Part shown: positions 8,865 to 17,647 of the stretch, piece after piece
Layout of the letters: the number at the start of each line of letters is the position of its first letter
How positions within the stretch are numbered: the first letter of the stretch is position 1
Assembly: GCA_020073705.1 (NCBI GenBank)
Contig: JAIQES010000018.1
Coordinates: forward strand, 1 to 64,000
Reading direction: 5' to 3'
Length of the DNA: 64,000 bases
Source of the DNA: Terriglobia bacterium
GTDB lineage: Bacteria > Acidobacteriota > Terriglobia > Acidiferrales > UBA7541
Notes under the pieces: model-generated
Database searches by the model: none
Told to the model about the DNA's origin: nothing
The model's input: only the letters and a program-made list of their open reading frames with translations
Translations under genes and position numbers: made by a program

Positions 8865-9174
8865 AAAAAGAAACGTTCCCATGTTAAGGAGCCGCTCCAA
8901 GTACTGTCAAGCAAGGAAAGGTAATGGGAGAGCCTGCTCACATTGGCATCCCCGGCGTCACAGGACCAATTTGTTTGGACCGGAAACGCGGCGGGAGAGG
9001 GCCACGCAGTTGGGAGACAGTCCCAGCGGCGGCAGTGTTGCGGCACATCGGGGCGGCTGATAGAATCGCTGTGCGGAACGTCAGCGCAGGCCGTGTGAAT
9101 GGGCGGTCGCCGGCCGTTTTTCCACCTAATCTTTGCTTCAGGAGCGGCACTCCCGCCTGCCGCGGAGGACGCGC

Positions 9175-10572
9175 TTGGCCAAATACGATCTCGCTATCAT
9201 CGGCAGTGGTCCCGGGGGTTACGTCACGGCGATCCGGGCCGCGCAGTGGGGACTGAAGACTTTGGTAATTGAAAAAGACGGCTTCCTGGGAGGCGCGTGC
9301 CTGCACGTTGGCTGCATTCCCACGAAGGTTCTGCTCCACCACGCTGAAATCTACGACACGTTCAAGAACGCCAAGGAATTCGGCATCGACGTAAGAGAAT
9401 TCACGCTCAATTGGCAGGCGGTGCTGTCGCGCAAGGAAAAAATCGTCAACAAACACGCCAAGGGCATCGAATTTCTGTTCCGCAAGAACAAAGTCGAAAC
9501 GATGCAGGGTTGGGGCCGCTGGGCGGGACCTGGCCGCGTGAACGTGGAGAACGGCGGCAAGACCACCGAGGTCGAGGCGACGCACATCCTTTTTGCCACG
9601 GGCTCGGCCGCGCGGTCGCTGCCGGGCATCGAGATCGACGGCAAGACCGTGCTCAGCAACATCGAGATTCTACAGTTGCCGGCGGTGCCGAAGTCGCTGG
9701 TGATTGCCGGCGGCGGGGCGGTGGGCGTGGAGTTTGCTTCCATATTTAACACATTCGGCACGCAGGTCACTCTGCTCGAAATGCTGCCACGCATTACGCC
9801 CGTTGAGGACGACGACATCTCGGTTGAACTCGAGAAGGCGCTGCGAAAAAAAGGCATCCAGATTTTCACCGAGGCGAAAGTGGAATCGGTGAAAAAAGAC
9901 GCGAAGGGCGCGACCGTCTCATTCAAGGACAAGGCCGGGAAGGCGCAAACTCTGGCCGCCGAGCGAGTGCTGATGGCCGTGGGCCGCATGCCGAAGACGG
10001 AAAATCTGGGCCTCGAAAAATCACAAGCGAAGCTCGAGCGCGGCTTCCTTCACGCGGGCCCGTATATGGAAACAGCGGAGCCGCGCCTCTACGCGATCGG
10101 CGACATCGTCGCCGGGATGCCGCAACTGGCGCACGCCGCCTCGATGGAAGGCATCTCGTGCGTGGCAAAAATCACCGGCAAGCAAATGCCTCCGGTTGAG
10201 AAAACGCGCATCCCCAATGCGACCTACTGCGAGCCGCAAGTTGCTTCTATTGGCTTGACGGAGCGTGCGGCGCGCGAGGCGGGCCATGCGGTGAAAATCG
10301 GAAAGTTCCCGTTCGCGGGGAACAGCAAGGCGACGATTCTGGGGCATCACGAGGGCTTCATCAAGGTCGTCACCGACGAAAAATTCGGCGAAATTCTCGG
10401 CGTACACATCATCGGGCCCCTGGCGACCGAAATTATTTCAGAATCCGCCGCGGCACTGCAGCTCGAGGCCACGGTGGATGATTTGATGTCTACCGTGCAC
10501 GCGCATCCGACGGTCTGGGAAGCGATGTCCGACGCGGTGGCTGCGGTTCGCGGGCTGTCGATCAATGCCTAG
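9175..10572 (+). CDS. lpdA: Dihydrolipoyl dehydrogenase (E3)
   Basis: 465 residues from a TTG start that has GGAGG six bases upstream; an earlier TTG at 9133 lacks this. E3 reoxidises dihydrolipoamide of 2-oxoacid dehydrogenase complexes with FAD and NAD. Visible are the FAD dinucleotide motif IIGSGPGGY (8-16), the redox disulphide GGACLHVGCIPTK (C42, C47), the NAD motif VIAGGGAVGVEFA, and the C-terminal VHAHPTVWE carrying the catalytic His-Glu pair. It opens a five-gene rightward cluster with lipB, E1 alpha, E1 beta and E2, separated by short gaps. Confidence 0.95.
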   Translation: MAKYDLAIIGSGPGGYVTAIRAAQWGLKTLVIEKDGFLGGACLHVGCIPTKVLLHHAEIYDTFKNAKEFGIDVREFTLNWQAVLSRKEKIVNKHAKGIEFLFRKNKVETMQGWGRWAGPGRVNVENGGKTTEVEATHILFATGSAARSLPGIEIDGKTVLSNIEILQLPAVPKSLVIAGGGAVGVEFASIFNTFGTQVTLLEMLPRITPVEDDDISVELEKALRKKGIQIFTEAKVESVKKDAKGATVSFKDKAGKAQTLAAERVLMAVGRMPKTENLGLEKSQAKLERGFLHAGPYMETAEPRLYAIGDIVAGMPQLAHAASMEGISCVAKITGKQMPPVEKTRIPNATYCEPQVASIGLTERAAREAGHAVKIGKFPFAGNSKATILGHHEGFIKVVTDEKFGEILGVHIIGPLATEIISESAAALQLEATVDDLMSTVHAHPTVWEAMSDAVAAVRGLSINA

Positions 10573-10640
10573 AAGAAGATGAGGGTCAAAAGTTAACCGT
10601 TCGCAGCGCAAGACGGAAGCACGGGACAGAAGCGCGAAAC

Positions 10641-11405
10641 ATGATGAAGAGTGGGCTGATTGTCGATCTCGGACTGGTGGAATACGGCGCGGCATGGGAG
10701 TTGCAGCGGCGTCTGGTGGACGCGCGGAAGGCCGGCGCGGTTCCTGACGTGCTGTTGCTCTGCGAGCACCCGCACGTGATCACGCTCGGCCGCAATGGGA
10801 AGCTCGCCCATCTCCGCGTTTCCAGTCACGTGCTGCGCCAGATGGGCGTTTCGTTTTTTGAAACCGACCGCGGCGGCGACATCACCTACCACGGGCCGGG
10901 ACAACTGGTCGGCTATCCAATCCTGAATCTTGCCGATATCCGGCGCGACGTCGTTTGGTATGTGCGCAGTCTCGAGGAAGCCATGATCCGTGCCACAGCC
11001 GGGTTCGGCGTTGCGTCGCGGCGCGTTCCCGGACGAACGGGCGTGTGGGTAGATGTGCCCCCGAGACCGCACGGCGCGCCGGCCCAGGACGCGCCAGCCG
11101 AAGAAGAAAAGCTCGCCGCCATCGGCGTACATCTGAGCCGATGGGTCACTTCGCACGGGTTCGCGTACAATGTTTCGACCGACCTGCGCTATTTCGATTT
11201 GATCGTGCCCTGTGGGATTGCCGGGAAGCGGGCGGCTTCCCTCGAACAATTGCTGGGCCGGCGCGCCGAAATGAAGGAAGTCGCGCCGCGAATCGTGGCG
11301 CGCCTGGGAGAGCTGCTCGGTCTTGACCTGCGCGCTGCGGATCGCGAGGCACTGGATGAGCTGCTGCAAGCGCACGAAGAACACCCGGCGGTGGCAACGG
11401 CTTAG
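10641..11405 (+). CDS. lipB: Lipoyl(octanoyl) transferase LipB
   Basis: 254 residues. LipB moves octanoyl from acyl carrier protein to lipoyl domains, the first step of lipoate assembly. The signature DRGGDITYHGPGQLVGYPI (about 77-95) and the catalytic cysteine in DLIVPCGIAGKR are present. An extra proline/alanine-rich loop (PPRPHGAPAQDAPAEEEK) interrupts the region before AIGVHLSRWVT; such loops vary in the family. Lying between E3 and E1 genes fits co-expression of the cofactor step with its client complex. No lipA is seen in the window. Confidence 0.93.
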   Translation: MMKSGLIVDLGLVEYGAAWELQRRLVDARKAGAVPDVLLLCEHPHVITLGRNGKLAHLRVSSHVLRQMGVSFFETDRGGDITYHGPGQLVGYPILNLADIRRDVVWYVRSLEEAMIRATAGFGVASRRVPGRTGVWVDVPPRPHGAPAQDAPAEEEKLAAIGVHLSRWVTSHGFAYNVSTDLRYFDLIVPCGIAGKRAASLEQLLGRRAEMKEVAPRIVARLGELLGLDLRAADREALDELLQAHEEHPAVATA

Positions 11406-11467
11406 GCCTGAAGATTTCTGATTGCGGTCGCAGGCGAATCGCGCCCCCTGGTTGGTTTGGAGAAGGA

Positions 11468-12694
11468 ATGACCTCCGCTCTCACGCGAGAACAGCACCTC
11501 GATCTGTACTACTTCATGCGGCTCAACCGGGAGCTCGAGGAACAGATGGTGCGGCTGTTCCGGCAGAACAAGATCGTCGGCGGACTCTATTCCAGTCTCG
11601 GCCAGGAAGCAATCTCGGTGGGCACGGCTTATGCCCTGAGTCCGGGGGACTGGATCGCGCCGATGATCCGCAATATTGGCGCGCTTCTGGTGCGAGGCTT
11701 TAAGCCGCGCGACATTCTGACGCAGCACATGGCGCGGCACACGTCGCCGACGCTCGGCAAGGACGGCACCAGCCATTTTGGCGACCTGAAATCGCGGCAC
11801 GTGGTTTCTCCGATCTCCATGCTGGGCGACCTGATCCCGGTCATGACCGGCATCGCCATGGCGGGACGGTATCTCGGCCAGAAGATTGTGACGATGACGT
11901 GGATCGGCGACGGCGGGACCTCCACCGGGGCATTCCACGAGGGATTGAACCTCGCAGCGGTGCAGAAAGCCGCGTTCGTGCTGATCGTGGAAAATAACCA
12001 GTGGGCGTACTCGACGCCGGTGAAGCGCCAGATGCCGCTGCGGGACCTGGCCGATCGCGCCAGAGCGTATGGCATGAAGAGCGCCATCGTTGATGGCAAC
12101 GACGTCGTTGCGGTCGAGCGCACGGCGCGGGAAGCGGTCGCGCACGCCCGCGCAGGCCACGGTCCGGTGCTGATCGAAGCCAAGACGATGCGAATGCGCG
12201 GCCACGCGCAACACGATTCGGCGGAATACGTCCCCAAGGAGATGTTGGAATCCTGGAAGAAGCGCGACCCCCTCGACTGCTACGAACAATTTCTCCACCA
12301 GAACAAGCTCTGGGACGCGAAGACAAAGAAAGAAATCGACGCGCGCATCGCGCGTGAGATCCAGGCGGATGTGGAGTTTGCCGAAAATTCGCCGTTTCCT
12401 CCGCCGGAACTGGCCGAGCAAGGAGTTTATTGCGCGGGCTGCCACACGGTGGAGGCGGATTGGAAGCGGCCGAAGGAAGAAGTAATGCCGCCACGGTCCA
12501 GCGTGAAGCCGGAATGGCCGATCCAAGATTATGGGGACCTCGAAGCGGCTCCGAAACGAACGGCGAAAAGCTTCGTCCACGGACGGCAAGCGGGGAACGG
12601 CACCCGGCCCACTGCGGCAAGCAAGGCGACAGCCAAGTCGAAACTCCTGAAGAAACCGGCACGGGCGCCTTCTCCGGCGAAGGCGGGGCGTTAG
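11468..12694 (+). CDS. 2-oxoacid dehydrogenase E1 component, alpha subunit
   Basis: 408 residues. With the beta subunit it decarboxylates a 2-oxoacid and acylates E2, using thiamine diphosphate. The ThDP motif runs from IGDGGTSTGAF to VENNQWAYSTP (GDG-x~27-NN). The last ~60 residues are a basic, Ala/Lys/Pro-rich tail not typical of the family and probably flexible. The protein could belong to a pyruvate, branched-chain or acetoin-type complex; I cannot separate these by eye, so no symbol is given. AGAAGGA precedes the ATG, and only 2 bp separate it from the beta gene. Confidence 0.9.
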   Translation: MTSALTREQHLDLYYFMRLNRELEEQMVRLFRQNKIVGGLYSSLGQEAISVGTAYALSPGDWIAPMIRNIGALLVRGFKPRDILTQHMARHTSPTLGKDGTSHFGDLKSRHVVSPISMLGDLIPVMTGIAMAGRYLGQKIVTMTWIGDGGTSTGAFHEGLNLAAVQKAAFVLIVENNQWAYSTPVKRQMPLRDLADRARAYGMKSAIVDGNDVVAVERTAREAVAHARAGHGPVLIEAKTMRMRGHAQHDSAEYVPKEMLESWKKRDPLDCYEQFLHQNKLWDAKTKKEIDARIAREIQADVEFAENSPFPPPELAEQGVYCAGCHTVEADWKRPKEEVMPPRSSVKPEWPIQDYGDLEAAPKRTAKSFVHGRQAGNGTRPTAASKATAKSKLLKKPARAPSPAKAGR

Positions 12695-12696
12695 TC

Positions 12697-13671
12697 ATGG
12701 CCGAGACGACCTACCTGGAAGCCATCCGGCAGGCTCTGTTCGAGGAAATGGACCGCGACCCGGCCGTCGTGCTGATCGGCGAGGATGTCGGCGTGTATGG
12801 CGGAGCGTTTAGAGTTTCGGCGGGGCTGCTCGAACGATTTGGCTGGGAGCGCGTGATCGATACGCCGGTCAGCGAGACGGCGATTGTGGGAGCAGCGATA
12901 GGCATGGGCTACGCGGGGCTCCGGCCGGTGGCGGAAATGCAATTCATCGATTTCATCGCCTGCTGCTTCAACCAGATCACGAATTTCGCGGCGAAATCGC
13001 ACTACCGCTGGGGCGCGCCGGTGCCCCTGGTGCTGCGCGGGCCGTGCGGCGGCGGCGTGCACGGCGGGCCGTTCCATTCGGCGAATCCCGAGATGTACTT
13101 CGTGCACACGCCCGGCCTCAAGGTGGTCTGCCCGGCAACGCCCTACGACGCCAAGGGCCTGTTGAAGTCGGCCATCCGCGACAATAATCCGGTGCTGTTT
13201 TTCGAGCATAAGTTCCTGTACCGGCGCATCAAGGAGGATTTGCCGGAGGGCGACTATACGGTGCCGATCGGAAAAGCCGTGGTGCGGCGCGAAGGGCGCG
13301 ACCTCACGATCCTGAGCTATGCGGCGATGCTGCATACGTCGCTTGAAGCCGCCGCGGAACTCGAGAAGGAAGGCATCGAGGCCGAGGTGATCGATCTGCG
13401 CACGCTGCTGCCGCTCGATCGCGGCGCGATTCTTACGTCGGTCGCAAAAACGAACAAGCTGCTCGTCGTGCACGAAGACACGCGCACCGGCGGCATTGCC
13501 GGCGAGATTGCGGCCCTGGTCACCGAGAGCGCCTTCGAAGACCTCGACGGACCGATCCGGCGCGTGACGTCGCTCGATACGCCGGTGCCGTATGCGCCGC
13601 CCCTTGAAGATTATTTTTTGCCCAACGCCGCAAAGGTGGTCGCCGTAGCCCGGGAACTGGCACACTATTAG
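12697..13671 (+). CDS. 2-oxoacid dehydrogenase E1 component, beta subunit
   Basis: 324 residues starting at ATG 12697, two bases after the alpha stop; a longer frame open upstream is rejected because it overlaps alpha. Motifs: LIGEDVGVYGGAFRVS, DTPVSE.AIVG, AEMQFIDFIACCFNQI, GGVHGGPFHSANPE and the C-terminal transketolase-like DRGAILTSVAKTNKLLVVHED. It completes the alpha2-beta2 E1 with the preceding gene. 28 bp then separate it from E2, so translation of the set is probably coupled. Confidence 0.93.
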   Translation: MAETTYLEAIRQALFEEMDRDPAVVLIGEDVGVYGGAFRVSAGLLERFGWERVIDTPVSETAIVGAAIGMGYAGLRPVAEMQFIDFIACCFNQITNFAAKSHYRWGAPVPLVLRGPCGGGVHGGPFHSANPEMYFVHTPGLKVVCPATPYDAKGLLKSAIRDNNPVLFFEHKFLYRRIKEDLPEGDYTVPIGKAVVRREGRDLTILSYAAMLHTSLEAAAELEKEGIEAEVIDLRTLLPLDRGAILTSVAKTNKLLVVHEDTRTGGIAGEIAALVTESAFEDLDGPIRRVTSLDTPVPYAPPLEDYFLPNAAKVVAVARELAHY

Positions 13672-13699
13672 TAACTGAAGTTGCGGAAAGAGGAGAACC

Positions 13700-15070
13700 A
13701 TGGCCGTCGACGTCATCATGCCCCAGATGGGCGAAAGCATCTTTGAAGGCACCATCACCAAGTGGTTCAAGAAACCGGGCGACCGCATCGAACGCGATGA
13801 GCCGCTGTTCGAAATCTCCACCGACAAAGTGGACGCGGAGATCCCGGCCCCATCGGCCGGCGTGCTGAAGGAGATCAAGGTTTCCGAAGGGAAGACGGTG
13901 CCGATCCAAACGGTAGTCGCCGTGATTGAGACGGTTGGCGCATCGGCGGCCGCACCTGCCGCCGAGCCCGCTCCAACCCCTGTCGCAGCCCCGGCGCCAA
14001 GAAAAGCGGAGGCGCCCAAGGCCGCGGCTGCGCCGCGTGCCCCCGCCGTCGCGCCAGCCGCTGCGGCTGCGCCGCCCGTGACAACGGCCCCGCCGACAGT
14101 GCGCGGCAACGGCCAGAAGATTCGCAGCTCTCCGCTGGTCCGCCGTCTGGCGAAAGAGCACCATGTAGATCTCGCAGGCATCGAAGGCAGCGGCGCCGGC
14201 GGGCGCATCAGCAAGAGAGATATTCTTGCCGCGCTGCAGCCGGGCGGCGCGCGGCCTTCGGCGCCCGCGGCAGGGGCGAAAACTCCGTCCGTGGCTCCTG
14301 CGCCGCCCCCGGCCGGGGGTGGCGCGATGGTACACCCGGCTCTTGAAAACGCCGTTCCGCGTGAGCGGATTTATTTCGGCAATTACGAAGTCCGGCCGAT
14401 GAGCGTGATGCGCCAGCGCATTGCTGAGCACATGGTGGCCTCGGTGCGCGTCTCGCCGCACGTCTATTCGATCGACGAGGCCGACATGACGCGCATCGCG
14501 AAAATCCGCGAGGGTTCGAAGGCCGCGTTCGAAACCAAGTACGGCACCAAGCTGACCTACATGCCGTTCTTCGTGCGCGCTTGCGTCGAAGGGCTGCGCG
14601 CGTTTCCGACCGTCAACGCATCGGCGGATGGAACGACGATCGTGCTGCACCCCGAGATCAACGTCGGCATCGCCGTGGCGCTTGATTGGGGGCTGATCGT
14701 GCCCGTGCTCAAGAACGCCGAGGAGAAAAATTTCCTGGGCCTGGCGCGCGGCATCAATGACCTCGCCGAGCGCGCCCGCGCGAAGAAGCTCACGCCCGAG
14801 GAGGTGCAGGAAGGAACGTTCTCGATCACGAATCCGGGGATTTATGGAGGACTGATGGGACTTCCCGTGATCAACCAGCCGAACGTCGCGATCCTCGGCA
14901 TCGGCGCGATCGGGAAGCGCCCGGTGGTGATCGACGATGCGATTGCGATCCGTTCCATGGTTTATCTGACGCTGTCCTACGACCACCGCGTCGTGGACGG
15001 CGCGACCGCGCACCAGTTTGTGGGCAGAGTGAAGTCGTACCTGGAAGAGTGGAGTGAAGAAATTCTGTAG
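13700..15070 (+). CDS. 2-oxoacid dehydrogenase E2 (dihydrolipoamide acyltransferase)
   Basis: 456 residues. One N-terminal lipoyl domain (about 1-80; lipoyl-lysine K43 in TDKVDAE), an Ala/Pro-rich linker (about 85-135), a peripheral-subunit-binding domain (about 137-172, SPLVRRLAKEHHVDL) and a catalytic domain ending with SYDHRVVDGA (catalytic His and Asp). A second Pro/Ala linker separates the last two. E2 forms the core and passes the acyl group to CoA. AGAGGAG lies before the ATG. The acyl specificity follows that of E1 and remains open. Confidence 0.93.
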   Translation: MAVDVIMPQMGESIFEGTITKWFKKPGDRIERDEPLFEISTDKVDAEIPAPSAGVLKEIKVSEGKTVPIQTVVAVIETVGASAAAPAAEPAPTPVAAPAPRKAEAPKAAAAPRAPAVAPAAAAAPPVTTAPPTVRGNGQKIRSSPLVRRLAKEHHVDLAGIEGSGAGGRISKRDILAALQPGGARPSAPAAGAKTPSVAPAPPPAGGGAMVHPALENAVPRERIYFGNYEVRPMSVMRQRIAEHMVASVRVSPHVYSIDEADMTRIAKIREGSKAAFETKYGTKLTYMPFFVRACVEGLRAFPTVNASADGTTIVLHPEINVGIAVALDWGLIVPVLKNAEEKNFLGLARGINDLAERARAKKLTPEEVQEGTFSITNPGIYGGLMGLPVINQPNVAILGIGAIGKRPVVIDDAIAIRSMVYLTLSYDHRVVDGATAHQFVGRVKSYLEEWSEEIL

Positions 15071-15226
15071 GGCTGGATTCGGAAAGTGACTGGTGAGGGG
15101 TCGAGATTTTAGGTGTGGAGAAATCGCGCGCCGGGGCGAATCCTGACCCTCAACTCTTAACGGTAAACTCTCAACTTTGCTTGGTCTCCGTAACCTGCTC
15201 TCCTTACATGAATTACAAGTCACCCG

Positions 15227-16045
15227 TCACACTGCTTCCCGCAGGGCCGGCGCGACATCGTGGGCCCACTTCCGCAGTCCGGCGAGCGGCAGCACGCGAA
15301 TTTCGTTGTCCCGGAGCACGCCGGTGATGAACTGGTCGCGCACGTTGCCGCGCGCGGGTTCACGTTCGGTGACGGCGAGAAATTCCGCGTGCTCGATCCG
15401 GCCGCGAATCGCATCGGCGGTGAACGCCAGCAGTTTCGCCTGGCCCGGATCGCGCCCGAGCGCCACCGACTGCACGAAGCCGCGCGTGCCGTTCCGGCGG
15501 TACGAAAAGTCGATGCGCATCGGATCGCCGGGATAGGTGAACTCTGACACGCGCACGCCCCGGTCCATCAGCCGCAGGATCTTTTCGCTCCGGAAGTAGT
15601 CCGCGGCCTGGGCGCGCAGATCGCTCCGCGTGCGGATCTCCGCCGGGCCGCGCCGGGCCTCGCGCAGCGGCTCGACCTGCTCGCGGAAAATCCGCTCGAT
15701 CTCGGCGTCGAGATCGCGGGCCAGCAGCCCCTTGCGGGGAGAGAGCTGCACGGCGTTCGAAAGTGTCTGGTCGAATTTTTCGAGAACCGCCCCGGCATCG
15801 GTCCCAGGTCCGGCCAACTCGCGGTCGAATTCCGCGGGCAGGCGCAGCAACAGTTCCTCGTCGGCCGCAGGATGCAGGCGCCGCAGCCGCGCAAAATCGG
15901 CAGCCTCTTCGAGCCACCTCTGGCGCACGCGCCCCGAGGAAGGATCGAACAGCAGGACGCCGATGTTCACCCACTCATCGCGGATGAGATTGGGCTGGTA
16001 ACGCACCACGTGATAGGCGCAGGGTTGCAGGGCTTCTTCAGGCAT
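15227..16045 (-). CDS. DUF3037 domain protein
   Basis: 272 residues. YHVVRYQPNLIRDEWVNIGVLLFDP near residues 12-36 is the DUF3037 signature. Function is unknown; the family is regularly found next to a HipA-like kinase gene, as here. The start overlaps the end of that upstream gene by 8 bases, so the two are surely co-translated. Very GC-rich, like its partner. Convergent with the E2 gene across 156 bp in which I see no clear terminator. Confidence 0.88.
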   Translation of the reverse strand: MPEEALQPCAYHVVRYQPNLIRDEWVNIGVLLFDPSSGRVRQRWLEEAADFARLRRLHPAADEELLLRLPAEFDRELAGPGTDAGAVLEKFDQTLSNAVQLSPRKGLLARDLDAEIERIFREQVEPLREARRGPAEIRTRSDLRAQAADYFRSEKILRLMDRGVRVSEFTYPGDPMRIDFSYRRNGTRGFVQSVALGRDPGQAKLLAFTADAIRGRIEHAEFLAVTEREPARGNVRDQFITGVLRDNEIRVLPLAGLRKWAHDVAPALREAV

Positions 16046-16883
16046 GTCGCACCTTCCAATTTGGGAACGGATCGCGGCCTGAATTGCGGGCCGCCAAAAT
16101 CAATTCACGCACGCGTTTACGGCGCGCGTAGAGGCGTTCGAGCAGGCGCTCGAGTGCGTCCCAGTTGTCTTCGTACCACTCGGGCGGGATGTGCCCGGCC
16201 TCTTCACCGAGCACCGCCTCCGTGATGCGTTTCTCCAGGCGATCGAGCCACGGCTCGAAAGCATCCATGCCCGTGACGCTCTGGTACACGCGGTGGCGCG
16301 CGTAGAGGCTGCGGAGCGGAGCGTCCGGGAAATCCCACTCGCCGGCGTTGAAGCAAAATCCGTGGTCGATCATCATCGCCATATACGGGGCCACATACCG
16401 GGTTTGATCGGGGGCTGGGCCGGTGAGGTCTTCCGGTTCGCGGAAGAAAATAGCCTGGCGGCCATTCGTGTTGCACGTCCATTTGTCGAACACGAAAATG
16501 CCCAGGAAGTCCGAGAGATTCCGGACACCGCCAAGCTGCTCGTCGGGTAGAAAGTCGTGAACCGTCATCCGAGCCGGATTGCCAGGGAACTGCGATCCAA
16601 ACTGTTTGCCTGCGGAACATGGCGTTCGGCCCACGCCAAGCTGGATCACCAGTTCCGAGGTGTATGCAATCAATTCCGGGCGGACTTCGACCACCTCCAC
16701 CTGCGGCACGCAGAGTCCCAGCCGCGCCGCCAGGCGTGTAGCAAGCATTTCATTCGCCAGAACCCTCAAATGTTGCGGATTATTCCGGAATTTGACGATG
16801 TAATACCCGCCGTCGTCACACCGCATCAGATGGGCCTGCGCGCCGCCTCTCATCCGCCGCACGTGCTCGGTCGCCAGCCTCAT
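16038..16883 (-). CDS. HipA-like kinase-fold protein (DUF3037 partner)
   Basis: 281 residues from ATG 16883; an earlier in-frame start would add a Cys-rich stretch unlike the family. VKFRNNPQHLRVLANEMLATRLAARLGL fits the N-lobe of HipA-like proteins, NLSDFLGIFVFDKWTCNTNGRQ resembles the catalytic loop (D-x-W-x-x-N), and MMIDHGFCFNAGEW the metal-binding D motif. HipA kinases phosphorylate GltX in toxin-antitoxin pairs, but this branch is paired with DUF3037, not HipB, so toxin action is only a guess. No HipB-type DNA-binding gene is adjacent. Confidence 0.75.
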   Translation of the reverse strand: MRLATEHVRRMRGGAQAHLMRCDDGGYYIVKFRNNPQHLRVLANEMLATRLAARLGLCVPQVEVVEVRPELIAYTSELVIQLGVGRTPCSAGKQFGSQFPGNPARMTVHDFLPDEQLGGVRNLSDFLGIFVFDKWTCNTNGRQAIFFREPEDLTGPAPDQTRYVAPYMAMMIDHGFCFNAGEWDFPDAPLRSLYARHRVYQSVTGMDAFEPWLDRLEKRITEAVLGEEAGHIPPEWYEDNWDALERLLERLYARRKRVRELILAARNSGRDPFPNWKVRHA

Positions 16884-17017
16884 GGGCGCCCATGCTAGCC
16901 AGCCGAAGCCCGCACAGCAAGCAGATTGTTCCGCTTCGGGAAGCCCGCGCCGCCCGATTGGAAACGAACAAGAACTGCCGCACCGCACAAATCTTCCGTC
17001 TGGGCGCAAGGGAAATC

Positions 17018-17047
17018 GAAGGCCCGGGAGGCATTCCCCGGGCCTTC
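17018..17047 (-). terminator. Strong hairpin downstream of the basic-tail gene
   Basis: GAAGGCCCGGG (17018-17028) pairs perfectly over 11 bp with CCCGGGCCTTC (17037-17047) across an 8-base loop. It lies 32 bp past the stop of the leftward gene at 17080 and is followed on that strand by GATTTCCC, a weak T-run. Likely an intrinsic terminator. Confidence 0.7.
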
Positions 17048-17079
17048 GGCTCTTCTGCTTCCGCGCCGATTCGTGAGGG

Positions 17080-17418
17080 TCAGCGTTTTCTTCCGCGCTT
17101 GCCGCTCTTCTTTCCGGCTTTTTTCTTTGCTTTCATCGGCTTTGCTTTGGGGCGAGCGGCCTTGGTTTTCTTTCTTGCCCGCGATTTCTTTGCTGCGGAC
17201 CTTCTTGCCCGCTTCACCGGCGCCTTCTTTGCCTTTGCCGGTTTCTGCGCTACTGGAGGAGGTTGCGGGACCGCCGCGACACCCGGACGCTCGGAGATGA
17301 CCAACTCCTCTTCGGTTTCCTCTTCGAGGATTTCATCCGAGTCGCCACGGAGTTCTTCCTCTTCCTCAAAATGCACAAACTCGTCGCCGTGTTCTTCTTT
17401 GTCTTTGTCGTGGGTCAT
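17080..17418 (-). CDS. Small acidic/basic bipartite protein, histone H1-like tail
   Basis: 112 residues from ATG 17418 with GGGAG upstream. The N-terminal ~45 residues are strongly acidic (EEEEELRGDSDEILEEETEEE), the C-terminal ~55 are Lys/Ala/Arg repeats (KRARRSAAKKSRARKKTKA) like histone H1 or AlgP tails. It probably binds nucleic acid or acts as a polyelectrolyte; no enzyme motif. Low-complexity composition means homology calls would be unreliable. Ends at a strong terminator. Confidence 0.7.
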   Translation of the reverse strand: MTHDKDKEEHGDEFVHFEEEEELRGDSDEILEEETEEELVISERPGVAAVPQPPPVAQKPAKAKKAPVKRARRSAAKKSRARKKTKAARPKAKPMKAKKKAGKKSGKRGRKR

Positions 17419-17647
17419 CTTAAGTTCTCCCTTCGGTCTGTCGCCCTTTCCGCGGACGCTATGGCTGTTGTGGCCACGGCGGGCATATAATCGGAATCTC
17501 ACACCTTTGTCAAGCGTTACCGCAGCCGGGTGTCGTTACGTTAGCACATGATATGTCCGGTTGGATTAACATAGCGTGGCTCTGCTGTGGACCTGTCGTG
17601 CGCAGGCGTTCGAATGGTTGCGGGTTTGAACTCACAGGAGGATTTAC

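Noticed and set aside
12430-12480. C-x-x-C-H (YCAGCHTVE) in the E1 alpha tail, like a haem c site
   Set aside because: The protein is cytosolic with no signal peptide, and E1 subunits do not carry haem c; likely chance in a low-complexity tail.
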